Shown here one piece after another: positions 30,465-37,457 of a DNA stretch of 64,000 nt. Every line of letters begins with the position of its first letter. The stretch's first letter is position 1. Origin of the DNA: Thermoplasmata archaeon (GTDB lineage: Archaea > Thermoplasmatota > Thermoplasmata > Lutacidiplasmatales > UBA184); contig DAHUZZ010000002.1 in NCBI GenBank assembly GCA_027314915.1, forward strand, positions 1-64,000, written 5' to 3'. Under the pieces are notes generated by a model. It was given only the letters and a program-made list of their open reading frames with translations. It ran no database searches and had not been told where the DNA came from. The position numbers and the translations under genes are program-made.

Positions 30465-31469
30465 CTACAGGTCCTCTTCGGGGGGTCGCCGGCGCCCGCG
30501 GAGCACGAGCGCGAGCGCGCCGCAGAGCCCCGTGGCGCCCCCGATCACCTCGAGGGAGGAGGTGGTCACGACCCACGCCGGCACGGGTGCGGGGCCGGCG
30601 AACGGCAGGGTGGGGAGGTTCAGCGAGAGCGTAGGATCGTAGGAGAGGGCGTGGTATCCTCCGGTGAGGGACGCGAACTCGAGCCGGACGAGGAACCCGG
30701 CCGGGTTCGAGACGTTCCGGTAGGCCCCGACCGAGCTGTCCTCCTGCGTGCCGCTCGCGTAGGTGGCCGTGGCCTGAGCACCCCACGAGAACCGGGCGGT
30801 CGGGACGGGGCCCGAGGCCGCGAACCCGTCGAGACCGTTGGTCCCGCTCGCCATCCAGCGCTGGGTCGCGGGGGTCGCGGTCGAACGGACCTCGACGCCG
30901 AGGGAGTCGTTCGCGTGGATCCAGGGCCAGTCGGAGACCGCCAGGTCGTAGGAGACCGATCCGGCCCCGGGCCGGGTCGACGCGTTGAGGTAGAACCTCA
31001 GCGTGACCTGCGCGGCACCGAGCCCCGCGTCCGCCACGCCGGCGCTGTCCCCGGACTCCCATTCCCCGCTCGTCGGCACGGGCGCGACCGCGCCGGAGAG
31101 CGTCACCCGGACCCCGGTCGCGTTGCTCGTGTTCGAGAAGCTCCACCGGGTCCCGTTCCCCAGGAAGGGGGCGAACGACAGCATCCCGCCGCGGGCCCCG
31201 ATCTCCGCGAGGCCGACCAGGGTCTGGTTCGAGGAGAGGGAGGAGTTGGTGGCCGAGGTGAGCAGGAAGCGCGGGGCCGGTGTCGGGAAGGTGAGCTCCA
31301 CCTGCCCGTTCGTCCAGCCCGCGAACTGGGCCGAGCCGGCGAGCGGCCGGACGGTCCCGGGGAGGTCGCCCGGCACGCTCCCCCCGACGCCGGGGGCCAG
31401 GAGGGCGGCGGCCAGGAGGCCCGCCACGATCATGCCGTAGGCCCGGAGGGGGTGGCCCCGACCCCTCAT
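30465..31469 (-). CDS. Secreted or membrane-anchored surface protein
   Basis: A 334-residue protein with an N-terminal signal peptide (YGMIVAGLLAAALLAPGVGG), a beta-rich Ser/Thr/Asn-rich ectodomain with many N-glycosylation-type sequons (NSS, NQT, NGT, NTS, NAS, NDS), and a C-terminal hydrophobic helix (SLEVIGGATGLCGALALVL) followed by RGRRR, a typical stop-transfer anchor. No enzymatic motif is seen. The ATG at 31469 is 26 nt from TATA-like GGATACCA reading minus (31499-31492), so translation is probably leaderless. A TTGGCGCAAGCCCCG element just upstream is shared with the promoter of the nearby regulator operon, suggesting common control. Confidence 0.82.
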   Translation of the reverse strand: MRGRGHPLRAYGMIVAGLLAAALLAPGVGGSVPGDLPGTVRPLAGSAQFAGWTNGQVELTFPTPAPRFLLTSATNSSLSSNQTLVGLAEIGARGGMLSFAPFLGNGTRWSFSNTSNATGVRVTLSGAVAPVPTSGEWESGDSAGVADAGLGAAQVTLRFYLNASTRPGAGSVSYDLAVSDWPWIHANDSLGVEVRSTATPATQRWMASGTNGLDGFAASGPVPTARFSWGAQATATYASGTQEDSSVGAYRNVSNPAGFLVRLEFASLTGGYHALSYDPTLSLNLPTLPFAGPAPVPAWVVTTSSLEVIGGATGLCGALALVLRGRRRPPEEDL

Positions 31470-31504
31470 CCCTCCCGACGAGCGCCCCGGAGGATACCAC
31501 GGTT

Positions 31505-31519
31505 TTGGCGCAAGCCCCG
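31505..31519. promoter_or_regulatory. TTGGCGCAAGCCCCG element upstream of the surface-protein promoter
   Basis: A 15-bp element directly upstream of the TATA of the minus-strand surface-protein gene. It matches 32425-32439 (other strand) at 14 of 15 positions. Both lie upstream of TATA boxes flanking the two-winged-helix regulator gene, as expected for binding sites of that regulator. Confidence 0.5.
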
Positions 31520-31564
31520 AATTCCTTGGTGCGTGCCGCGGAGCGGGAGGGGGGACCGGGCGCG

Positions 31565-32089
31565 TCATGGCCCGAGCAGGCCGCTCCAGGCCGCGACGAA
31601 CCGGTCGACCAGCCGGTCCCGGAAGGACTCCCGGTACCCACGGAGCAGCTCCGCGACCCGACCCGGGTGGACCACCCGGTAGCGGCGGAGGTTGCCGTCC
31701 CGGAATCCCTCCACGACGCCGCGCTCGAGCAAGTGGCGGAGATGGAAGGAGGTCGTCGAGAGGCTGAGGCCGGTGCGCTCCTTCAGCTCGGCCAGGGTCC
31801 GATCCGGGGCCGCGGCCAGCGCGAGGATCAGCCGCCGCTGCGTCGAGCTCCGCAGCGCCTGGAGGAGCCGCCGGTCCTCCCAGCCCATCGCCGCCGGGAA
31901 GTAGTAGTCCCGCCGCCCCCCGCGCTCCCGGCGCAGGAGGCCGCCGCGGGTGAGCTGGTCCAGATGGTAGGCGGTCTCGCCCCAGGCGAGCGCGGCGAAC
32001 CGCTGCACCTCCCGGGCGCTCGCGCCGGGGTGCCGGGCGACCACGTCGTGGATCTTCTTCCGGGTCGGCTGGGAGAGGAGGTCGTCCAT
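31565..32089 (-). CDS. Two-winged-helix transcriptional regulator (ArsR-like, tandem wHTH)
   Basis: A 174-residue protein made of two winged-helix units. The first spans about residues 1-65 (TRKKIHDVVARHPGASAREVQRF, then ETAYHLDQLTRGGLLRRERGGRRDYYFP). The second spans about 75-150 (STQRRLILALAAAPDRTLAELKERTGLSLSTTSFHLRHLLERGVVEGF). This tandem architecture is common among archaeal membrane-associated or surface-gene regulators. It starts one base after the stop of a small membrane protein gene, so the pair may form a membrane sensor plus regulator. No metal-binding Cys pattern is seen, so 'ArsR-like' refers to fold only. Confidence 0.88.
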   Translation of the reverse strand: MDDLLSQPTRKKIHDVVARHPGASAREVQRFAALAWGETAYHLDQLTRGGLLRRERGGRRDYYFPAAMGWEDRRLLQALRSSTQRRLILALAAAPDRTLAELKERTGLSLSTTSFHLRHLLERGVVEGFRDGNLRRYRVVHPGRVAELLRGYRESFRDRLVDRFVAAWSGLLGP

Positions 32090-32090
32090 C

Positions 32091-32381
32091 TCATCGAGCG
32101 GGGGCCCGGGGGCCGCCGGTCGCCACCGCCAGGTAGAGGAGGGCGACGGCGAGCAGCAGGACGAGGAGCGGCGTCGAGTCCACGGCGAACGGCCCGCCGT
32201 ACGCCGGCGAGATCTCGTGGAGGAGGCCGAGCACGCCGACCACGCCGATCGACCCGAGCCCGGCGGCGATCAGGGCGAGCCGGCGATCCGAGTAGCGCGC
32301 CGCGGCGGCCCCGCCGACGGCGGCGAGCGTGAACGACAGGCCGGCGAGCACCACCGCCGCCGCCTCGGTGACCCCGTCCAC
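32091..32381 (-). CDS. Small membrane protein co-transcribed with the two-winged-helix regulator
   Basis: A 96-residue protein with three hydrophobic segments: TEAAAVVLAGLSFTLAAVGG, LALIAAGLGSIGVVGVLGLL and LLVLLLAVALLYLAVA. The GTG start at 32381 is about 26 nt from TATA-like GATTATC (32411-32404, minus), consistent with a leaderless mRNA. It precedes the regulator by one base. Small membrane proteins coupled to tandem winged-helix regulators occur in other archaea and may sequester or sense; this is inference. No conserved residues stand out. Confidence 0.72.
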   Translation of the reverse strand: MDGVTEAAAVVLAGLSFTLAAVGGAAAARYSDRRLALIAAGLGSIGVVGVLGLLHEISPAYGGPFAVDSTPLLVLLLAVALLYLAVATGGPRAPAR

Positions 32382-32403
32382 GTCGAAGCAGGCGTGGACC
32401 CGA

Positions 32404-32411
32404 TAATCTCC
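32404..32411 (-). promoter_or_regulatory. TATA-like element of the membrane protein-regulator operon
   Basis: Reading minus, AGATTATC is centred about 26 nt upstream of the GTG at 32381. Confidence 0.5.
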
Positions 32412-32424
32412 TTTGTGCTCGTTA

Positions 32425-32439
32425 CGGGGTTTGCGCCAA
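32425..32439. promoter_or_regulatory. TTGGCGCAAACCCCG element upstream of the regulator operon
   Basis: Read on the minus strand, this 15-bp element is almost identical to the one at 31505-31519 and sits about 25 bp upstream of the operon's TATA box. Its location suggests autoregulation by the two-winged-helix protein. Confidence 0.5.
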
Positions 32440-32571
32440 CGATTTCGGAGCGCACACCAAGATCGAGGTGTAGCCCGGCCGCCCCGGTGCGGTCCGATGA
32501 ATTCTCCCGGAGCCGGCACCGCCCGCGGCGGCCCGGCCGGACGCTCCGGGCGGGGGCGGCACCCCCTCACG

Positions 32572-33882
32572 ATGCACCGCATCCTCCGCGCCGGCCGGAC
32601 CGCGTCGATCGTCGTGCTCGCGTCGCTCCGCGCCCTCTCCCTGTACGGGACGCTCGCGCCCGCGGCGCCGCGATGCCACCTGCCCCGCGCCGTCGGCTGC
32701 CCCGGGGGCGTGTTCGGCACGGCGGCCTCCCCTGCCGGGACGGGCGACGCGTGGTTCGACGTCACCATGTACGACGGGGGATTCTGGATCGTCGACTCGG
32801 TCTCCGGGGCGAACGTTTCGGGGACGTGGACGATCTTCGAAGGCGACACGATCCACCTCAATGCCACGAGCCTCTCGCCGAACACCGCCCTCGGCGGGAC
32901 CGCCTACCACGGGCTCGGGATCGAGGTCAACCAGACCGGCCAGCAGCTGCTCGCGTCGGCCGCCCCCGTGGGCCGGTGGGTGAGCGCCTCGTTCGTGGCT
33001 CCGACGACCGCCTGCTACCCTCAGCACATCTGGCGCACGATCCCGTGCGGGCCCGGCCACAGCTCCCAGCAGGAGCACAACCTGAACATCGTGCCCGCGA
33101 TCGCGCTCCCGCTCCGCACGCTGCCTGCCGTCGCCGCCCGCACCGACCTGGGGCTCCCGGCGACCCGCTTCCCGCGGCTCCGCCTCCCCGACGCTGCGAT
33201 CTCGAACGGCCTGTTCCTTTCGCTGATCCTCTGGCCCTCCGCGATCTCGCTCGAGCTCACCGCGGTCGCGGTCGTGACCGTCGGGGTCCGTCACCTGCTC
33301 CGGTTCGGGGGCCATCCGCTCCGGAACCCGGCCGCCGTGGGCATCACCCTCGCGGCCGTCCACTTCGCCCTCCGGCAACCGTGGCACGTGGGGTTCTCGC
33401 TCGGCGACTCCGCGCTCCTCGCGGCCCTCGGGTTGGTCCCCTGGAGCCGGGCCTGGCACACGTGGCGACTCTGGGCGGTCTACTTCGCGGTCCACTTCGC
33501 GGCGACGCTCGCTCTCGCGGACCTCCTCGGCGGCAGCTCCGTGCTCCCGCTGGTGGTCCAGACGACCGTCCTGGGGGGGGCCCCGGTCTTCTACGGCTTC
33601 TTCATGGTCACGGAGCCGCGCACCGCGCCGTCCGCCCGCTGGGCGATGGTCGCGTTCGGGGTCCTGGTGGGCGCCACGTCCGCGGTCCTACCGGTGGCCT
33701 TCGCCCAGGCCCCCGACCTCGTCGCCTTAGGGGTGCTCACCCCCTACCTGGCGCTCTTTACCGGCAACCTCTTCGCGGCCGCCCTCCCCTCGGCCCGGGC
33801 CGCCCGCCGCACGGTGCCCGTCACGAGCCCCGCGCGATCGGCCGCTCGGCTCCCCGGCCGGCCCGCCGCCATGGACCGTTGA
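32572..33882 (+). CDS. Membrane protein with an extracellular cupredoxin-like domain
   Basis: A 436-residue protein: signal peptide (ILRAGRTASIVVLASLRALS), an external domain of about 150 residues, and about seven membrane helices. The external domain (DAWFDVTMYDGGFWIVDS, then TIFEGDTIHLNATSLSPNT and HGLGIEVNQTG) resembles cupredoxin-type beta sandwiches of quinol-oxidase or nitrous-oxide-type proteins; possible ligands are H and C residues in TACYPQHIW/TIPCGPGH. The membrane part includes HPLRNPAAVGITLAAVHFAL, reminiscent of the NPAA motif of RnfD/NqrB proteins. The start at 32572 is preferred because the signal peptide follows; in-frame ATG 32497 is an alternative. Function unknown, possibly membrane electron transfer. 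Confidence 0.7.
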   Translation: MHRILRAGRTASIVVLASLRALSLYGTLAPAAPRCHLPRAVGCPGGVFGTAASPAGTGDAWFDVTMYDGGFWIVDSVSGANVSGTWTIFEGDTIHLNATSLSPNTALGGTAYHGLGIEVNQTGQQLLASAAPVGRWVSASFVAPTTACYPQHIWRTIPCGPGHSSQQEHNLNIVPAIALPLRTLPAVAARTDLGLPATRFPRLRLPDAAISNGLFLSLILWPSAISLELTAVAVVTVGVRHLLRFGGHPLRNPAAVGITLAAVHFALRQPWHVGFSLGDSALLAALGLVPWSRAWHTWRLWAVYFAVHFAATLALADLLGGSSVLPLVVQTTVLGGAPVFYGFFMVTEPRTAPSARWAMVAFGVLVGATSAVLPVAFAQAPDLVALGVLTPYLALFTGNLFAAALPSARAARRTVPVTSPARSAARLPGRPAAMDR

Positions 33883-33975
33883 GGGCCCGAGATTCACGAG
33901 CACATCCTGCGCATATCGCGGTCGAACCTACTCGCCGGCCGGCCTCCCGCACGGCTTCGAGTATCGTATACCCAA

Positions 33976-33986
33976 AGTATTTGAAA
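33976..33986 (+). promoter_or_regulatory. Promoter region of the large secreted protein gene
   Basis: AAAGTATTTGA is the best TATA-like match in an unusually A/T-rich stretch (GTATCGTATACCCAAAGTATTTGAAACGAAAACAGG). Initiation near 34008 would give a leader of about 28 nt containing GGGGGAAG before the GTG at 34036, so this gene probably has a leadered mRNA with a ribosome-binding site. Confidence 0.5.
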
Positions 33987-34035
33987 CGAAAACAGGTCGC
34001 GGAGCCTGCGACGGGGTTTCGTCGCGGGGGAAGTC

Positions 34036-36249
34036 GTGCGGCTTTGGAATCGTAGTGTGCGGATCACCACGGCGGTCGCGGCCATCACAACGGTGCTCGT
34101 CATGGTGTTGGGGGGAGCGAATGCGGCGACACCGACGGCCGGACCGGGGGGTGCGGTCTCGAGCGTCGCCGGCGTTAGCACGGTGAACCTGGGCAACCAC
34201 GCGCCCAGCTACGCCGGCCCGGCGGCGAAATTCCTGTTGAACGGGCCGATCCATGTCTCGGCGGCCGCCGTAGCGACACCGCTCACGGCGTCGACGACGG
34301 CGAAGTCGACCCAGCTCCGGCTCACGCCCAACATGGAGAAGCCGGGGCTGAAGGCGCTCTCGACCGGGGCCCTGACCGCCACGGCGCTCGCGACCGCGGG
34401 CGTGACCACCACGTCGCTCTCGGTCCCGCCGACCATCTCGTGCGCACCCGCCCGGTCGGCGGCCTGTGATGTCATCAGCTCGAACAACGGCGGCGCGACC
34501 ACGAACCCCGCCGGGATCAACGCGGTCGACCTGCTGGGCACCTACGGCACGTCGGTCGAGCCGCCCGACCAGGGTCTCTGCGCGGGCAACGGCTACGTCA
34601 TGGAGGTGCTGAACATCGGCGAGCTGCGGGTCTTCAACGCGAAGCTCTCCGGCGGAAGCGCCGACATCTCCCTCGACTCGCTCATGGGGCTCACCGGGCT
34701 CGGCTGGAGCAGCGGCGGGGACGTCGTCTGCCTCTACGACGCGAGCCACGGCGGCCACTGGTTCATCATCGAGTTCGTCTCGACCAGCTCGGAGGCGAGC
34801 GGAGGCACCTTCTCCGGCTGCTTCGCGGCCGTGAAGGACTCCTGCCTCGAGGGCATCGCGGTGAGCGTGACCAACGACCCCCGCGGGGCCTACAACGTCT
34901 ACTTCCTCGACCCGAACGCGGTGAACCACGACCCGGGCAAGGGCTACCTGCTCAACGACTTCGCGAAGCTCGGCAACACCCGGGACGCGCTCCTGCTCTC
35001 CTACGATGAGTTCAACCTGAACGGGAGCACCGTCCCGGCGTGCCCGGCCTTCGGCTGCTTCGGCTTCAACGGCGCGCAGCAGTTCGCGATCAACAAGAAG
35101 GCGCTCGAGCTCGGCTGGCCGGTCCTCTCGCCGTTCGGCGGGCCGAACCCGATGTTCACCAGCGCCTACGTCAACATGGGCCGGATCCACGGTCTCCAGC
35201 CCCCGCCGGGCAAGTGCTACGCCGGACCCTACGCGGGGATCGACTGCTGGTACCAGGTGATTCCGGCGCAGTCGCCGGATCCCTCGCAGTTCGACAACGC
35301 GCACAACGGGATGGGCTTCATGCTCGGCTCGCTCGACCTCTTCGGCACCGGCGACAACCGGATCGCGGCGTTCGACTGGAGCGGGCTCGGGTACCTGAAC
35401 AGCTACGGTTGCGCCTCCTGCTCGAGCATCACGTTCGGCGGGATGGTGTTCACGAACCTCGAGGCCTACATGGATGAGGGCGCGGGCTGCGCGGCGAGCC
35501 TGGGCGGCTACTGCGGGCTCGCGGCCCAGCGGACCGGCCTGGTCCCGCTCGGGAAGAACTGCGTCGCCTTCGGCCTCGACTCGGGCGTGAAGAGCTGCGC
35601 GGAGCAGGGCATCGCCTCCAACGGGGACGGGATGACGCAGGTCTCCTACGCCCAGGGCAAGATCTGGGGCGCCATCAGCACCCTCGTGAACCAGAAGTAC
35701 GGGAACGGGAAGTGCGGCGCGTCGGCCTCCTGCGAGATCCACGTGGGCGCGGCGTTCTTCGTCGTCAGCACCTCGAACGGCGGGCTCACCATGGTCAACC
35801 AGGGGTACATCTCCCCGGCGCACGAGGACATCACCTTCCCGTCCTTCGCGGCGGGCGACACCTCGGGCCAGGGGACCATCGTGTCCTTCACGCTCTCGGG
35901 GAACGGCGGTCCTTCGGGCGCGAACGGCGGCGGGTACTTCCCGAGCAGCGCCTTCGGCTGGGTGAGCTCGAGCTCGCGCGGGCTCGTGGCGGGCAAGATC
36001 TACATCACGGCGATGGGCAAGGGGGCCCAGGACGGCTTCACGCAGTACTTGGGTTACCCGAACTCCATCCGCCCGCGGTGGGGCGACTACGGCGCGGCGA
36101 TCTTCGTGCCCGGCAAGGGGTTCTACTTCGCGTCGGAGTACATCCAGAACGCGAACTGCCCGTCGTCGAAGTTCCTCGTGGACCCGTCCTGTGGCGGCAC
36201 GAGGGCACCCTATGCGAACTGGGGGAGCTCGATCAACCTCGTGAAGTAG
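34036..36249 (+). CDS. Large secreted Cys-containing surface protein of unknown function
   Basis: A 737-residue protein with an N-terminal signal peptide (RITTAVAAITTVLVMVLGGANA). A Ser/Thr/Ala-rich linker to about residue 125 is followed by a large ectodomain rich in Gly, aromatic residues and paired cysteines (CAPARSAAC, FGCFGF, CASCSS, CEIH, NCPSSKFLVDPSCGG). The repeated short hydrophobic strands (GGHWFIIEF, NVYFLDP, DALLLSYDEF, GRIHGL, AAFFVVSTSNGG) suggest a beta-propeller-like fold. There is no C-terminal anchor. I do not recognise a family. The many Cys suggest disulfides and secretion. The gene stands alone, with its own promoter and a downstream hairpin, and has balanced codon use like its neighbours. 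Confidence 0.8.
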   Translation: MRLWNRSVRITTAVAAITTVLVMVLGGANAATPTAGPGGAVSSVAGVSTVNLGNHAPSYAGPAAKFLLNGPIHVSAAAVATPLTASTTAKSTQLRLTPNMEKPGLKALSTGALTATALATAGVTTTSLSVPPTISCAPARSAACDVISSNNGGATTNPAGINAVDLLGTYGTSVEPPDQGLCAGNGYVMEVLNIGELRVFNAKLSGGSADISLDSLMGLTGLGWSSGGDVVCLYDASHGGHWFIIEFVSTSSEASGGTFSGCFAAVKDSCLEGIAVSVTNDPRGAYNVYFLDPNAVNHDPGKGYLLNDFAKLGNTRDALLLSYDEFNLNGSTVPACPAFGCFGFNGAQQFAINKKALELGWPVLSPFGGPNPMFTSAYVNMGRIHGLQPPPGKCYAGPYAGIDCWYQVIPAQSPDPSQFDNAHNGMGFMLGSLDLFGTGDNRIAAFDWSGLGYLNSYGCASCSSITFGGMVFTNLEAYMDEGAGCAASLGGYCGLAAQRTGLVPLGKNCVAFGLDSGVKSCAEQGIASNGDGMTQVSYAQGKIWGAISTLVNQKYGNGKCGASASCEIHVGAAFFVVSTSNGGLTMVNQGYISPAHEDITFPSFAAGDTSGQGTIVSFTLSGNGGPSGANGGGYFPSSAFGWVSSSSRGLVAGKIYITAMGKGAQDGFTQYLGYPNSIRPRWGDYGAAIFVPGKGFYFASEYIQNANCPSSKFLVDPSCGGTRAPYANWGSSINLVK

Positions 36250-36265
36250 GGAGCTCGAACCTCCG

Positions 36266-36293
36266 GACCCTCCCGCTGCCCGGCGGGAGGGTC
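36266..36293 (+). terminator. GC-rich hairpin after the large secreted protein gene
   Basis: An 11-bp perfect stem (GACCCTCCCGC/GCGGGAGGGTC) with a 6-nt loop begins 17 nt after the stop codon. A direct repeat TCGAACCTC flanks it (36255-36263 and 36292-36300). A short T run (CTCTTTT, 36310-36316) follows 17 nt later, so this may be a terminator or an mRNA 3'-end stabiliser; archaeal terminators depend mainly on the T run. Confidence 0.5.
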
Positions 36294-36516
36294 GAACCTC
36301 TTCCCGGCCCTCTTTTGAAGCTCTCGTACCGGGGCGGTGGGCGTCACGCTCCGCCGGCCCATCCACCCACCCGATGCGGGGCCCGGGCGAGATCCCCGTG
36401 CGGCGGGGCCGACCCTTCGAGGAGTCGTGGGAGCTCCCGACCCGGGGCTGGGCGGGCGACGATCCGTCGGTCGTAGACGGGTCCCGGGAGGGCGTCAGAG
36501 GCCGCCCGGGGCCCTG

Positions 36517-37311
36517 CTATCGTTCCCGCGCTCCGCCGGAGGATCGGAGGCCGCACAGAAGCTCGTGGACCTCGCGCATGTCCCGGGCCTCGAGGCGCCG
36601 TAGCGGCGGCTCGACCGACCTCGCCAGGTTCATCGAACGGTAGTGCGGCCCGTACTCCGGGAGTCCCGTGAACCAGATGGCGGCCCGTAGTCCCGCGCGT
36701 CGCGCCCCCTCGAGGTCGGGCCAGGCATCCCCGATGTGCACCGCCGATCCCGGTTCGGCCCCTGCCAGGCGGAGGGCGTGCCAGAAGATCTCCGGGGCGG
36801 GCTTGGCCCACGGCAGCTCGTCGCTGAAGTACATCGCATCGAAGGGTTCCGAGAGGCCGAGCCGGGCGAGCACGCGTCGCAGCGCGAGGCCGCGCTCCCC
36901 CACGGTGTTCCCCACGACGAGGAGGGTCCAGCCTTCCTCGCGCAGCTCCCGAAGCACCGGGCCCGCCCCCGGTGCGGCGCGGAACGGCTGTCGGAGGACG
37001 AGCTCGTCCAGCTCCTCGAGGTAGGTCGCCGGGTCCGGGCGGCGCGTCAGGCGCTCGCCGGCCCGGAGCAGCTGCTCGGCGGGTGGAACGCTCTTCCCCT
37101 CGTGCGCGGCCGCCGTCGCCTCGGCGAGCGAGCGTTCGACCTCGGCGGAGATCGCCGGCCCGGACCGTCCCGGGGCGCCGTCAGGGCCCGGGGCGTGGGC
37201 GAGCGCGGCCGACGCGAGCTCGACCTGGGCCCGGTAGTACTCCTCCTCGGAGGAGGGTTCGAGGTGGATCAGGGTGTGCCAGACGTCGAAGGTCGCGACG
37301 GGCCGGCCCAC
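36517..37311 (-). CDS. HAD-superfamily hydrolase
   Basis: A 264-residue HAD phosphatase. Motif I is FDVWHTLI: the nucleophile Asp is present but the usual second Asp is His, which occurs in some HAD subfamilies. Motif II is VVGNTVGE (Asn in place of Ser/Thr-rich), motif III is the Lys of WAKPAPEIFWHAL, and motif IV is HIGDAWPDLEGARRAG. A helical cap lies between motifs I and II. The substrate is unknown. The GTG at 37311 is chosen because TATA-like CTTATCAAG reading minus (about 37342-37334) lies 26 nt upstream, giving a leaderless mRNA; the longer ORF begins inside the promoter. Confidence 0.85.
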   Translation of the reverse strand: MGRPVATFDVWHTLIHLEPSSEEEYYRAQVELASAALAHAPGPDGAPGRSGPAISAEVERSLAEATAAAHEGKSVPPAEQLLRAGERLTRRPDPATYLEELDELVLRQPFRAAPGAGPVLRELREEGWTLLVVGNTVGERGLALRRVLARLGLSEPFDAMYFSDELPWAKPAPEIFWHALRLAGAEPGSAVHIGDAWPDLEGARRAGLRAAIWFTGLPEYGPHYRSMNLARSVEPPLRRLEARDMREVHELLCGLRSSGGARER

Positions 37312-37457
37312 CCCGGGGACAGCGGTTCCGCCCTTGATAAGCGGTCCGGCGGCCCCCGGGTCGCCGGCGGGGGCGCGTTCCGGGGGCGTCGGTCGCACCG
37401 TTCAGCGGTCGGAAGAGAATCCAAATCATAATGGGACCCCCGCCTGTCGATGCGCCG

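Noticed and set aside
33928-36366. Minus-strand ORF of 812 codons over the secreted protein gene
   Set aside because: Composition is that of an antisense frame and the plus strand has a signal peptide and promoter.
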